Assembly (NCBI RefSeq): GCF_040869045.1
Contig: NC_090321.1
Coordinates: 87,898,603 to 87,962,602, forward strand
Origin: Eurosta solidaginis
Taxonomy: Eukaryota; Arthropoda; Insecta; Diptera; Tephritidae
Reading direction: 5' to 3'
Length of the DNA stretch: 64,000 nt
Shown here: positions 31,400 through 44,107 of the stretch, one piece after another
How the letters are laid out: each line of letters opens with the position of its first letter
Position numbering within the stretch: the first letter of the stretch is position 1
Translations under genes and position numbers: made by a program
Notes under the pieces: model-generated
Told to the model about the DNA's origin: nothing
Database searches by the model: none
What the model saw: only the letters and a program-made list of their open reading frames with translations

Positions 31400-31967
31400 G
31401 GGGTATCTCAACAAGAGAGGCTATTTTATTGCACACATAGCCGTTTTTTTACACCGAATTTTCTAATTTTTTTTTTTCAATTTTGGATAATAAATCTTAA
31501 TGGTAACAAGAATTTTTTTCTTGTATGTATGTGGAAATCAAAATTTACTATTCTGCATTAGAATTGCTCACGATTATTTATACTATGCAATTACATATTT
31601 CACTTTCTTTCTTTATAAACATGCACACATTGATATGAGTTTTTTTTGCTAAAACACACTTTGGTAGACCAAAAAATATTAAAGAATGCGTATATTAATT
31701 TCTGGAAAATGTAAATCACACAAATTGAAAAAATTTTCAACTTTTCTGCAGAATTAGAAATGGCGATTTTTTTTGCACGCAAAAATGACGTATTTTGCTA
31801 TCCCTTTGAAAATAATAGGTGCGAGAGAGCACGATACATTGTGGGAAAGCAAAATTTGTCAGCATGCTATTTCATTTGCACAATTTTTCATTCCAAATCG
31901 TCACCCCTGTCAAAAATTCGTGTGGCTGTGTGCGTTTTTGGTCACACGATTTTTGCAGGGATAGCAC
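31400..31967. other. A/T-rich non-coding gap
   Basis: No gene or clear repeat partner. From about 31820 the text GAGAGAGCACG...GTCACCCCTGTCAAAAATTCG is near the hAT-like MITE that follows and may be part of a longer element. Confidence 0.35.
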
Positions 31968-32060
31968 CAGAGAACGTACACAAAATGAGAAAGCGTTTTC
32001 AGCAAAGAAGTTCAACTTCTTTGTTTTCAGGGAATTTATTCATTCTGTACAAGTTCTCTG
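31968..32060. mobile_element. Small hAT-like MITE (93 bp)
   Basis: Left end CAGAGAACGTACACAAAATGA and right end (reversed) CAGAGAACTTGTACAGAATGA form imperfect inverted repeats of about 20 bp. Internal text AATGAGAAAGCGTTTTCAGC resembles the 6-8 kb repeats (AATGAGAAGGCGTTTTT). A target duplication is not clear. Confidence 0.6.
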
Positions 32061-32114
32061 ATTTTAGCGTTATCGAGGGTTGGAATGTGGCGGCGGCCCA
32101 AAAAGTCATCGATA

Positions 32115-34530
32115 TTTCTGCTGTTGTTGTTGTTGTAGCAGTGCTTCGCCCCATCCAATAGGTGCTACCGATCACAAATTGTCATCAATATTCTCTAACG
32201 GGAGTCCAAGGAAACTTGCTGTTTCAACAGGGATGGACCATAATGAAAGGGTTGTTAGAGGCGTTGGTTCCACATTACAATTAAAGAGATGGTTGGTGTC
32301 ATTTGAGGACACATTGCAAGCGGGGCATACATTTTGTATGTCGGGGTTGATTCTGGAGAGGTAAGAGTTTAACCTGTTACACAGTATCCAAATCGAAGTT
32401 GAGCTAGAGTGACTCGCGTTTCCCTGGGGAGTATGCGTTCCTCTTCCGCTAGTTTTGGCTACTGTTCTTTGAGTACTGGATTCACCGGGTCCGACGACTG
32501 TTTGTGGAGTTCGCTGAGGACCTACTTGTGTTTTTGGCTTCAAACGGCTGAGTTCTCAGGTGCCGTATTTCCTCATAATGCTTACGGAGATGAATCTTTA
32601 AGCCCCTGGGCGGTGTAGCCTCATCAATCAGATGTCTGTTGGGATGCCCCGGTTTCTGGGTATTCAACAGGAACTGTTTGGTTGGCATCTCATTTCTCTC
32701 CCTGATGGGGAGTATTCTCGCTTCATTATGTAGGTCGTATTCTGGGGACATAAGAAAACAGCCCGTGGCGGTTCTGAGAGCAATATTTTGGCAGGCCTGT
32801 AGCTTCTTCCAGTGAGTAGTTTTTAGTCTTGGTGACCATATAGGGGACGCGTAGCATGCAATCAGCTGGCCAATTGCTTTGTAAGTGGTAATGAGCGTTT
32901 CTTTGTCTTTCCCCCAAGTACTGCCAGCGAGAGATTTGAGGATTTTGTTACGGCTCTGGATTTTAGGTACAATTGCGGCTGCATGCTCTCCAAAATGTAG
33001 ACCTTGATCAAACGTCACACCCATAATTTTGGGGTGTAGGACAATCGGTAGCGTAGTGCCATCGACGTGGATGTTTAAAATAGTCGACATTTGGGACGTC
33101 CATGTTGTAAATAAGGTCGCGGAGGATTTAGTCGGTGATAATGCCAGGTTTCGCGAGGCGAAAAAACTGGAGAGATCACGGAGGTAGCCGTTTATTCTGT
33201 TGCAAAGCTCATCGATCTGTGGGCCTGGGCCTGTGGCCATTATTGTACAATTATCGGCGTAAGAAACGATAGTAACTCCTTCTGGTGGCGAAGGTAGCTT
33301 TGATATGTAGAAGTTAAACAGAAGTGGGGATAGGACACCACCCTGTGGCACCTCTTGTTTAATTCTTCTTGGTTTTGATGTTTCGTTGCTAAATTGCAGC
33401 GATGCCTACCGACCACCCAGATAATTTGCGGTTCACCTTTTAAGACATGGGGGAAGAGTAGGCCCTTCCAGGTCTTGCAGTAACGTGCCATGGTTGACCG
33501 TATCAAAAGCTTTTGATAGGTCTAGCACAACGAGTACTGTTCTATGGTGGGGTTTTTGATTTAAACCGCAATTTATCTGGGTGCTAATGGCATTTACCGC
33601 GGTGGTGGTGCTATGGAGTTTTCTGAAGCCATGCTGATGATAGGCTAGCTGCAAATTTGCTTTGAAGTAGGGGAGCAAAATGGCTTCAAGCTTCTTGGCT
33701 GCTGGCGATATGAGAGATATCGAGCGATATGCCTCTTCTATGTTATCTGGTTTCCCAGGCTTTAGTATCGGGACCACCTTGGCCATTTTCCATTTTTCGG
33801 GAATGACGAGGGTGGAAATAGACAGGTTGAAGACATGTGCTAAATATTTGAACCCCTCTTTCCCTAGGCTTTTAAGCATCGGCATGGCTATGCCGTCTGG
33901 GCCCGCTGCTTTGGATGGTTTAGTATGACCGATGGCATCCTCGACCTCTTTGGCGGTGATAGTAAATGGAGACGCGCTGAATTTATGTTTATGTGCGTAT
34001 CTGTTGGCCCTCCGCCTATCTTTGTCGACCGTAGAATGCATTATATATTCTCGGCAGAAAGCGCTCGCGCATTTTTTCGAATCCGACAGCACTTTATCGC
34101 CAAAGGCGGTGGAAATTTTAAGTCGTAGACTACGGGACGCCCTTGGGCGTGAACAGCAAGGAGCCACAAAGGATTTATAGAAGTTACGTGGGCGTCTGGT
34201 TTTGAGATCTAGCCCAGAACAACCTGTCCGATGCAACCATCCCTTACGCGAGACACACTGACAAGAGTATGACCGTCCTAAAAAGATTCTTTTCCGGCAG
34301 ACGCAGCACAACCATTTCTCAGGACCGGGGTCAGGAGACGGACCCGGATAGGGTTCGATACCTTCCCGGAGCAAGAGAATACTGAGCAGTCCCGCTGCAA
34401 GGAGCTGCTGGGAGGGTGACAATTTGTGGGAGGGACGCAACAAATTAAATGGAGTTACACTGAAATGACAGTCCTTGGCCAGGAAAAATCCCGAGTCGCT
34501 CCGGTACATAGAACCCACTGCCTTGGGAAG
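32115..34530 (-). mobile_element. LINE A copy 2, internally deleted
   Basis: Minus strand from the 5' end at about 34530 (CTTCCCAAGGCAG) to the CAA tail at 32115-32140. The 33433-34518 frame fuses ORF1 (MYRSDSGFFLAKDCHFSV, LLLREGIEPYPGP, first PHD array) directly to the RT-proximal segment (STAFGDKVLSDSKKCASAF), so the second PHD array and the endonuclease are gone. RT: HQHGFRKLHSTTTAVNAIS, VVLDLSKAFDTVNHGTLLQ, PQGGVLSPLLFNFYISKLP and YADNCTIM (YADN instead of YADD). C-terminal CPACNVSSNDTNHLFNC. Several frameshifts. Confidence 0.87.
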
Positions 34531-34690
34531 CTATTTATTGTGTGTATGAATATGAGAGTATGTAGCATTATGAATAAACGGTCATCTTCATCCGGGTCAG
34601 TTATACAGAGCCGCCCAACAGTTCCCGGGATATCGCTATGGCCCGGGACTTAGATGGTCTTAATTATAAAATAATTCGATGCATTCGCAA
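34531..34690. other. Short non-coding spacer between LINE fragments
   Basis: Sequence between the LINE A 5' end and the RNase H fragment. Nothing recognised. Confidence 0.35.
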
Positions 34691-34696
34691 GCGAGG

Positions 34697-35065
34697 TTAG
34701 GCACTCCCAGACCACCACAATCTCACTATCGTTGAACGCAAGGCCTTGATAGCCGCTTGGCTATCAGAGTAGATGTTAAATTCCCTAACAGTAGTGGCAC
34801 TGGATAGTAGTTCATCCACCGCATCCTTAATCGCAGTAACTTCCGCTTGGATGTTGCATCGACTAGTTTGCATTGGCATAACGGATGCGATGAGAACGTG
34901 CCCTGCTGATGCACTTAGTGCTTTTGTAGGAATACCTCCCTTCCCTATTCTGATAGAGAAGGAGGCAACACCAGACGCACTAAGACTTCCAAATATTTCG
35001 AAGTTGAAGCCAGGAAGCGTGATAGGGCATTTGAAAGTAATAAGAAAATCCATAGAAAATGCCAC
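34697..35065 (-). pseudogene. LINE RNase H fragment
   Basis: Minus strand: CNIQAEVTAIKDAVDELLSS (catalytic Glu helix) and FNIYSDSQAAIKALRS (catalytic Asp in SDSQ), the central part of an RNase H domain as in the R1/LOA/I-group LINEs. LINE A and B lack such a domain, so this is another family. Both ends are truncated. Confidence 0.75.
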
Positions 35066-36598
35066 ATTACAACTGCGTGACGTAATGCCCTCCGTTGACT
35101 TAAAACTGTATTTAATTATCTTGAAGAAAAAGCGCGTGGCATATTAAGGCCGCTCGAATCTTTTGAAAATCTTTGCAACACGGTTGAAGACGTTGTGATT
35201 TTATCTATAACCTTCCTTTTAAAAATCGGTTGATTACCGCGTCCACTTTTGGTATAAACATGATATAATGAAATATAAATTCGAGATCTGTAGAAGTTGG
35301 AAAGTTGGAAGAATTTAAGCCGGGGTCAAATATCTGTCAGAACCAAAAGGGCGTCCTGGTAACCAATTTTCAGACAGTGCTCAGATTCTGGAGGGACGTT
35401 GTCTACGTCTTCAAAATGGAGACAGCGCTGAAGCACTCAGCTATGTTGATAATTGCTATTCCACGGTTGGTACGGGACAAATCGTACGAATTTTTTTCAT
35501 TTTAGGCCTTAACTAAAGAAAAACTATAACTTTTTCAGACAAAGTTTTTAGTGCATTAGTATTGCATGGTATATTCATAAGTAAAAATAAAAACCCGTTT
35601 GTACGGGACACCAGTCGGTCAGGTGAAACTTCAGCGAAAATATTTTTATAAAACAAAAAAACAAAATACGGGATTTTTTGCAATAGGCAAAGACATTTTT
35701 TCCTCAATTTATTATATCAATTTTTATGATTTCTCTTTTGTTTTTATAAAAAATTATGTTTTTGAAAAGAAATTCCTATGAAAAAAATAAAAGAGTTAAG
35801 GATTTTGTGCAAATGGTCTAGCTTCATAGCATTGCAAACTCCCGGAGCGCATCTTTAACAGTATACAAACAAAAACACGGCTATGCATTTGCTACGTCAT
35901 TGCAAAAACACAAAAACCGCGGATCCGCTACTCCCGGAAAGATATGCCTTGACGTTCCAGGACACTGTAGATACCTTCGGCCGATAAAGGGTTAAATATA
36001 TATTATATTGATGTACAAGAAATGTGTTTCAAATAAATAAAACAAGTTACAGTTCAGATGGAAAATATATTTTATATTTCATGGGTCAGTTCGAGATTTA
36101 TTAAAATCACAACTTACAAATCTTGTGCGCATATTTACACAAACTTGTAAATCGTTATCTTAATTCACAAAGGCCCTAACCAAAAAATTTTTTCTTTTGC
36201 TGTTGTTGTTGTGATAAAAGGGCGGGGTTTTCAGTGCGAGTTTAAACTCCAGTTAAAGTTGAGTAGAATGTAACCTTTCTACGTTGTTCGATAACATCAA
36301 ATTTTGCTGCTCATCTCAGCTTAAGCGGCCGCAGTGTCAAGGTTAAACTCTAGTATATCACTTATATTGGGGCATTGTGCACAAAATTTTTAGTGGGTGG
36401 GGAATGCTTATTGCAATGTCTAACTATCATATCACTTATACAAAGCTATATACTTATGGTAATAAAGTTGGATTAAGTTATTTATAAATATATACATTTG
36501 TATGTACATATGCATTTACATTACATCTAAGTGTATTCGATAGTCATGCCTTTATATAACACCAGAATATCCGTTAGATTATCACTTTTTGCTATTGT
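35066..36598. other. Intergenic DNA upstream/downstream boundary
   Basis: No coding exon seen. At 36220-36360 the text TTTTCAGTGCGAGTTTAAACTCCAGTTAAAGTTGA resembles 49060-49130 (TTTTCAGTGCAAGTTTAAAC), so a shared small repeat is present. The last ~60 bases before 36599 are likely 3' UTR of the SLC17-like gene. Confidence 0.45.
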
Positions 36599-39500
36599 TT
36601 ACAGTTTTGTATTTACAATTTCCTCTTTCGATGACTTCTTATCAATTTCGTTCCATTTCTGTATTTCACCAGAACCGAATAACCAAAATATCAGTGCAGG
36701 AATTATATAAACTGCGGCTCCTATCAGGAATACATTGTGCCACTGATCGATTGTGTTCTAAATTCAATAAAGATAAACAAAATTATAGCTCAAGCTCACT
36801 CGATAACTGACGCTGCTCACACAGGATGGATCTTTTATCGATTGCAAAGCGAAATAATGACGCAGAATGGAGAAGTGTACCAGCTACTCGGTAACCGTTC
36901 TATTTCATCAACGTTCTGCCAGGAAACAGCATCCCTGTGTGCACAGCCTGAAACATCTCTAAATATTTATACTTACACTTTTCTTAGTAAACGCAGCCAC
37001 TATCATTGGCGAGAAAATACCAGGCGTTGTACCAACACAGTTAATGATACCATACAGGGTGCCCGCATAGTTTGGCGCTAGATCTTGAGAGTTCTGTAAG
37101 TTGGATGCGGTTGCAGCACCATTGAAAGCTAATGAGATTGTCATAAAGGCGACACAGACATAGGGATCTCTGCCATAAAATGCCAGTACAATAAGCATTA
37201 CTCCTGGTAAAATATGAGCTGAAATTTGAAATGGGTGTTTTTTATTTATGCTAGTTCTTAAAAACTATATTAAGCTATTTTTCGAGCACGTACAAGATAA
37301 GCAAAATGTTTTACGCATGTTCGTGACAGACAACCAACTCTTACGACGAATGAGATCAGCGACAGCACCAAAACCAAATGCGCATATTAAACGCGCTAAA
37401 TGTGGCAAGCTGGATAGAAATCCTGCAGAGGATAAATTGAAACCAAGCACCTTGAACGAAATAAAGAATAGTATATATTAGGCCGGGTCGATTTGTGGGG
37501 AGGCAAAAAAATCGCCCATTGCTCTGCGAATGTAACGGAATCTTTGAGCTTAATTTTCACCGGTTTCTAGAAGTCTGATTAATTTGAAACTTTGCATACG
37601 TATCAAGGACCTATGACAATGCATTAATGTGATGGTGTGGTGACATAATGTCAACGGCCATAAGGTCAATTGGCCTTATCACCACTTTGAATGGCGATAA
37701 GTTTGATTGTAACTTTGCACACCTATCAAGGCTCGATGACAATGCATTAATGTGATGTTGTTGTGACATAAGGTCAACGGCCATAAGGTCAATTGGCCTT
37801 ATTACCACATAGCCATTTAGCTGATTTTTTCATGTAAAGTGCAAAACCGGCGATTTTTTGAAATGTTTGTATGGAGAACCCCCAGGTGGTTCCAGGGGGT
37901 GTGCCACTGGCATCGGTGGATCGGGCCTCCAAAGTTAGTGGGGGTCGGTCATACATTTGGACTCGAATGGAGCACTCTAAATGGGTCAAAGTGGGATTTT
38001 TCAAAATTTGTCCCTACCCAAAAGTTCGACCCAAATTGGGGGACATCAGAATTCGTTTTAGAGGTATGGTTCCTTCGGCAAAGTTTCTTATTTTGATCCC
38101 TAGAATACGATTTTCATAGAGCAATGAGCAATTTTTAAATCGCCCGCCCTAATATATATTGTGTATATTTTCATTATAAAATGAATGCCCTTTGTGGTTT
38201 GGCTACTTACTTCACTGAGGAACTTAGGTGTAGCGGTAACTAGGAAAAACAAACCCCACATGCTGCCATAATGTAACAACATTAGTGACCAGAAAGGCAA
38301 CGAAAGTATGAGACTCTTATACGGTGGCCATCTCTGAAAGAAGACAGTAGAAGAAGAAAGTATTAAGATAAAATAAAATAATATAAATAGAGAAAATTAG
38401 ACAAACGAGACATCAACCTTTTTACTAGTGATGGTATCACCCAGACTATGCTCAATGTATTCACGTTCTTTCATTGAAATCGATGTATGCTGTGATGGAC
38501 TATCAGCGACAATGTAGAACCACGCCAGAGTAACAATAAATACAAAAATTCCCACCATATAGAAAGCCCAGTCCCAGCCCATACTTTCGATGAGAAAACC
38601 ACTAATGGGCCATGTTATAACTGTACCAAATGTGCCACCCATAAGAGAGGCAACAAACTTGCCTTTTTCATCAGGCGGCGACCATTTTGAAACCAAATCT
38701 AAATGAAACAAAATGAAGTTTTATCACTTAGCCTTTATAAATAATAACAAAGTAAAGTTCTCAGATATAACTAAGGACTGTAGTCGGGCTCATAGCCATT
38801 AGGCTCCGATTGAGCTGGGTTTTAATGCATGTTTGTTTGGTTTTGACAGAGAATGTCCTACCATTTTCAAACCTACCTACTTTAAACCCCTTCTTAGCAT
38901 TAAGTTTTTTATGATCCTAGTTGCGTTGAATTTGGATGCGGCATCAGCCCTTAGTCTTAAGCCATCATCCGGTGGCAAAAATCCCGAGCCAGATAAATAA
39001 TTTTGCATGTAAATGCAACAACAACGATTTGAGCCAGATAAATCCATATAGAAGTCTGGTTCAATTTGTGAGCCATATAATTTATTAATTACTTATTTTT
39101 AGTTTGACAACGCTGCTTTTAATAAACCTACTTTTTCAAAAATAGATGTCGCTGCTTAGCCTTTCGCCGTATGAGTTAAATGAAAAACAGCGGTGACATC
39201 TGCCTATCACATTTCACGTGTGCGAAAATTTCACGACATATGCTTCTCAAGTCTCTCAATGATCCAGAGCATTCCCGTGCGAATTGAGCATGAGCCGGAG
39301 CTGTAAAAATCCCTGGATGGCGGCGTTAGACTTTCGCCTAAAGCAGGCTAAGACAACTTCGGCAGAGAATGTGTGTGGGCGTTTCCGAATGTCCTAAAAG
39401 TCTTGCTACTAATAATAATTTGACGCAATATACCTTCGAGAAGATTTAGGTTGAGCTTCTGTTCCGATTTCCGCCGTGCTACATTTTAATTTTTTCTACA

Positions 39501-40835
39501 AATCAGCGAAACAGACAGATGAATTTTCGCTTAACAGTTTTTCGGGGCAAAATACACTCAGCATTTCTCCCAAACCACTCCTGAGAGCCAACTCTCTTGA
39601 AATATTCTATTCTAAAGTATTTTGAATTTGGTTTTCCCGGGACTTCAACCCATGGCCTTCGGTTTTTTAGGCGAGCGGGAGGGGTGCCAAAAGACGCGCT
39701 TTGGACTCAGCACCACGAATCCGAAAGAGGAAAATAAAAATTTTATTTTTGAGAAAAAATATTTCCACAAAACCAAAAAATTACCCCCGATCACCCTGCA
39801 ACAGGGGGGGTGAGATCCAAAGTGGTTTTGGGCAGAACACTTTTCTGCATTGCCGGCCTTCGGCCGCGATTATAAATAATTACTCTGGGTGGAGATCGAA
39901 ACTATACCGGTGCAAAACACTATTCTTCACTATTTTTATGTAATCATCGAAATTACAACAACCAAATGAGATTTATTCATTTTCTTTTGTAAATATATCT
40001 GAACCGAAATAAAATTTTCAGTTTTCGCTTTCCGATTCGTGGTCCTGGGTCCAAAGCGCCTCTTTTGCAGCTCTCATGCACCGGTGCCCGTGTTATCAGG
40101 TGGTACAGATATGTTTGTGTGTAATTGGTTTAAGCAAAACAACGTGCTTATCAAGCTTAGGCCGCCAATTTTTCGAATTCTTAGTGAAGGACAAATGTAC
40201 TTACTAAATATAAATTCATTTTGAATATTAGATCTCAAAAACGAATCTGTCCTAATGATTTTCACACAAACGATTCTGCCTTAATTGGATACTTACTGTG
40301 ACAGCAAGGATAAATCACACCCTGAAAAAAGGAAGTACTAGTTTACATAACGGGTTCAAACTTTTACAATTGAATCGTCCAACTTACGGTCAGGAAACCA
40401 ATAAGGAATCGTATTATAAATACCGCCCATTTGTCCCATGATGCAGCGAGTGGTGTCAGCGCCGTTAATATAGCAGCGCCTATACAACTCCAGCCTGCCA
40501 CTGGTTTGCCACCAAAATTTTCTGCCAGCATACCCGCGGGAAGTGAGGTGATCATGTAGCCATAAAAATATGCTCCCAACAGATTGGCTTGATCCGTCTG
40601 AGTCCAGTTGTATCGTGGTCCATACTAAGAATGAGTAATGTTTTCATTATTAATTTGAATGCTAGCTGATATTAATGTGATTTTGGTCTTACATTCGGCG
40701 GTGCGTCGGTGGTGTTTGAGCTCTTCGGTTCGACCATTGCAATAATATTAATACTTAGATTGACTCGCATCATATAGCTCATGAGGCATGCCATGAATAG
40801 CATTACCGCTATGTTAAAGCGTTTTGGTATATTAA
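36599..40835 (-). CDS. SLC17-family major facilitator (anion/phosphate or sialin-like), first exon not found
   Basis: Twelve-helix membrane transporter of organic anions or phosphate. Eight minus-strand exons join in frame: 40693-40835, 40388-40624, 40297-40321 (a 25-nt microexon, GVIYPCCH), 38418-38698, 38211-38333, 37294-37450, 36977-37218 and 36599-36757 (stop TAA). This gives about 455 codons against a usual 465-500, so only the N-terminus is missing. Motifs: MRVNLSINIIAM (helix 1), YNWTQTDQANLLGAYFYGY, FGGKPVAGWSC, GVIYPCCHNLVSKWSPPDEK (SLC17 signature region), FGTVITWPISGFL, SKKRWPPYKS, LSSAGFLSSLPHL and NTIDQWHNVF. The tail GSGEIQKWNE is typical. Splice sites are GT-AG throughout; the donor at 38417 is a weak GTTGAT. 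The 1.6-kb and 0.76-kb introns hold repeats. Substrate cannot be told from sequence. Confidence 0.9.
37482..38152. mobile_element. TA-flanked MITE in SLC17 intron, with internal tandem repeat
   Basis: Ends TAGGCCGGGTCGATTT and AAATCGCCCGCCCTA are imperfect inverted repeats framed by TA. Inside, a 127-bp unit (GACAATGCATTAATGTGATG, CAACGGCCATAAGGTCAATTGGCC) is present nearly twice at 37600-37810. No coding. Confidence 0.65.
38699..40296 (-). other. Large intron of SLC17-like gene with repeats
   Basis: Contains a worn SINE on the minus strand at about 39420-39680 (B-box-like GGTTGAAGTCCCGGG), an A-rich stretch near 39730-39800, and a GGCCTTCGGCC-containing repeat at 39825-39870 related to 25361. 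No exon seen inside. Confidence 0.55.
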
Positions 40836-41750
40836 CTGCAAAAATAAAGAAAGAAGTTTGACATTAACAACTAAGCGTATCTAAGTTCAGGTGTAACCTA
40901 AAATGAAATACTTAGCTAAGAGCTTCTAGCTATTGTGCAGTATTTTGACACAAAGTGTTATCAAGAGCCGGCGTGTTTTTTAATCGATTTTGTCCATTAT
41001 AAAGGTCAATTCTTCTTTTAGTTATTGCTTCCGAAGAGTAAAAGAGTGATTGCTAAAAAGGGGCGCGCCCACAAAAAATATTTTTTTTTATTAATATCCT
41101 TGTTATAAATCAGGGGTCTGCATTCCATAACACAACCGTGCTCTCTTATGCGAAAGCGCAATCATTTTAAATTTTTGGAGACCCATGTTGTAAACACAAC
41201 CTAAAGGTAAGGTAGGAGATACGGTTCTTTTAACAATTTTTATATAAAAGTGGCCGTGTTCCTTAACCGATTTCGTCTGTTTTTGGCAGAAGTATTTGGG
41301 GTTATGAGACAAATATGTGCAGTTAAATCTTTTAACCTCAACTCAAATGTAGTCAATATTAAATAAGGCCAGTTTTCAGGGAAACCAAAAGGATGTGGTA
41401 GGATTTACTGATCTTTTCATGCGCATGCACAGCGGGCGCGATCACAAATTTGTTTGCAGAATCCACTACACGGCACCATCAAATTATCATTTTTAGAGGA
41501 GTGCTTGTCCAGTTCACCACAGTAACAATTCATATTTTCGAAACACACAAAAAAACGTCAAAAAAGTATAGAAAGATTTAAACACACAGAGCGAGCAAAA
41601 CAGGTCTACACCCGTCGAATAGAAAATAGTTTACTAAGATACATCAGATGGTCTTCAAGTTATGGCTCCTGAGACATGAGAAAATGTTTGGTTTATAAAG
41701 GGGCGTTACTACAACCATTTTCAAAAGTTTTTCTAGTTAGGGTATCGGTG
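40836..41750. other. Upstream DNA of SLC17-like gene; first exon not recognised
   Basis: The gene's N-terminal exon must end with one base of a split codon and a GT donor on the minus strand. I could not identify it here or further right. Contains a worn AAGCGTATCTAAGTTCAGGTGTAACC motif (DINE/Helentron-like) at 40870. Confidence 0.4.
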
Positions 41751-41754
41751 TAAT

Positions 41755-43078
41755 TCTGTCATGAAAAGGTTCTCACTGAAAATTCATATGCCTTGCAGAT
41801 GACGTTCGTAGTCCGTCCCGCCAATTTGTAGGGAAAACAAGTAAGGGTATCTAAGTTCGGGTGTAACCTGACATTATATACTCAGCGCGAGTTTCAATTG
41901 TACTGTACATTTCAGAAAAACTACTTTTTCGAATTTTGTTCCAAGGGACATATTTTTTTTAGGCTCTATAAATGTTGCGTCATGCTTGATCGGAACAGGC
42001 ACCACCCATTAAAATAAATGTCTCCCACTTTCCTCTTACAATGAAGCTTGGTAAGAGAAATATCATTGATACAAAACTATTAATCGCTAAGCTATAGCTA
42101 ATTATTCTAGTCTACGACCTTTTTAAAACAACCTTTACATGTGTCACCAACAGTTTGCTTGTGAGAGCATTGAGGGCATTCGCTGGTTGACGTTGAAGCA
42201 GAACGGTAGTCAGTTCGTGGTACAATCAAGTTTCTTATTATTTGAATTATAACTTAACCTAAACCTTTTGTTAATTAAATAAACAACTACATGCATTAAT
42301 ATTATAAACGTGGTGATACCATAAATTTTAATCCATTTGGACATTCCGGATATATGTATATAAAAGTAGGCGTGCCCTCAACCGATTCCGTCCATTTTTA
42401 CTAGAAATATTTTACACTATAAGGAAAATATTAGCACCCAATCTTATCCGTTAATTTTTCTTTGAGTTATGGCTCCCGAAACACAGAAAATTGGTGGGTG
42501 GGCGTGGTTCTTAACTGATTTTGATTATTTTCACACAGTCCATATAATATGGCAAGGATAGTGTCTCTGCCAAATTTTAATGTAATATCTTTAACGGCTT
42601 GTTAAACTTCCAAATTTTCTTCTTCTAAATATAGGTGGTGTCACGTCACGCCCATTTTCCAAAACTTTTTGAAATTTATGTTTTGCGTCATAAAACAAAT
42701 CCACCTGCAAAATTTCATTAGCTTAGTGGTATTCGTTTTTGAATTATCTAATTTTTTTTTTTCATTTTTCTAAATTTTCGATATCGAAAAAGTGGACATG
42801 GTTATCGTCCGATTTCGCTCATCTCAATACCTCAATACTTGCTGAAGTTATCATTTTAACGGACGGGCGGACATGGCTTATTCAACTTTTCTTTCGATGC
42901 TGATGATTTTGATATACAGAAGTCTATATCTATCTCGATTCCTTTATACCTATACAACAAACCGTTATCCAATCAAAGTTAATATAATCTGTGTACAAAG
43001 CACGCTGAGTATAATTAACAGGAGCACGACGCAAACTGGAAGAGAAGCTCAGCCTAAATCTCTTCGGGGGTAAATCGC
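41755..43078 (+). mobile_element. SINE split by a DINE/Helentron-like insertion
   Basis: Left SINE part 41755-41838 (TTGCAGATGACGTTCGTAG, CCGCCAATTTGTAGGGAAAA). Right part from about 43019 (AGGAGCACGACGCAAACTGG, AAGAGAAGCTCAGCC, CTCTTCGGGGGTAAATCGC). These are adjacent in an intact SINE. Between them is about 1.18 kb starting CAAGTAAGGGTATCTAAGTTCGGGTGTAACC and ending GCACGCTGAGTATAATTA, with GACGGGCGGACATGGCT near 42866, features typical of the dipteran DINE/Helentron class. Confidence 0.7.
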
Positions 43079-43259
43079 ACCAAGTATTTTTTTTTTTTAT
43101 AAACAAAACCTGTGTGTCAAGATAAATCAACTTAGTGTTATTATTTGGGAAATTGTTTACTTATTAATTTTCTTGTTACAAATATACTTTAAAAGTAAAA
43201 TCGCATTGATACAAAAATTTTTTCGCAAAGATATTGTCTTTTACGTTCGCCAAATCTTT

Positions 43260-44100
43260 CTCTTTTATATAAAAGTGAGCGTGCGCGCAATTTCGTTTAT
43301 TTTTTTTTTTCAGACTCATTCCCTATGGAGCGTAAAATCAGTTTACCAAGTTTTGTGATGACAAGTTTCACCAGTTTTGATTTATGGCCAACAATGTTTG
43401 AAAAATTGATTTTATCAGAAGTAGGCGGTGCCACGCCCCTTATCGAAAATTTTAGAAAATTCAAATAAGGGATTAGTATTGCAACCTTTGTTATTGTAAA
43501 AATGAAAATTTTTTAGTAGGTTATGAAAAAACTCTTAAAAATCAAAGTCGAAAAAAAGTAAAAAAAATTAAATTTCGCAGGCTCGAAAACTGTTTTTTTG
43601 GGTATGCGTAGTGGAACTTTTTTTCCTGTGCCCAAATCCTATCGAAAAATCGATGGCGCGATATTGGTTAATATATCGACCCACCCTAATAAACACGTTT
43701 TTGGTGTATTCCAAAATTTTATATTTATAAAAAGTGTCCATCGTTGTCATCCGATTTCGCTCATATGAAATGGGAGATGTGTGCCAAGAACCCACACACT
43801 AAATTTCAACAAGTTATATCAAAATTTGTCAAGTTATCGTGTACACAGACAAACGGACGGACATGCTCATTTCGATATATTGAAGTCTATATTTATCTCG
43901 GCTAGGTCATGCCGCTATAAGCTACCATTATGTCAAAAAAGTTAATACGCTCACAGCTTTGCTCAGCTGAGTGCAATAATGGCATAGGTCAAGTTGCAAT
44001 CAAAAAATAATTTTGGCTGTATTTGTAAGGTCAATTTTTTCGAGTCTCTCAACAGAGCTTCAAGCTGACGTTTGCAAATTTTCTAACGACCCATTCTAAG
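43260..44100. repeat. DINE-like remnant and partial TA-type MITE
   Basis: GACAAACGGACGGACATGC and AGTCTATATTTATCTCGGC at 43848-43900 resemble the 42.87-kb DINE-like end. At 43570-43690 is a partial copy of the MITE at 44108 (GGTATGCGTAGTGGAAC, AAATCGATGGCGCGATAT), ending ATCGACCCACCCTA. Confidence 0.55.
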
Positions 44101-44107
44101 GTATGTA

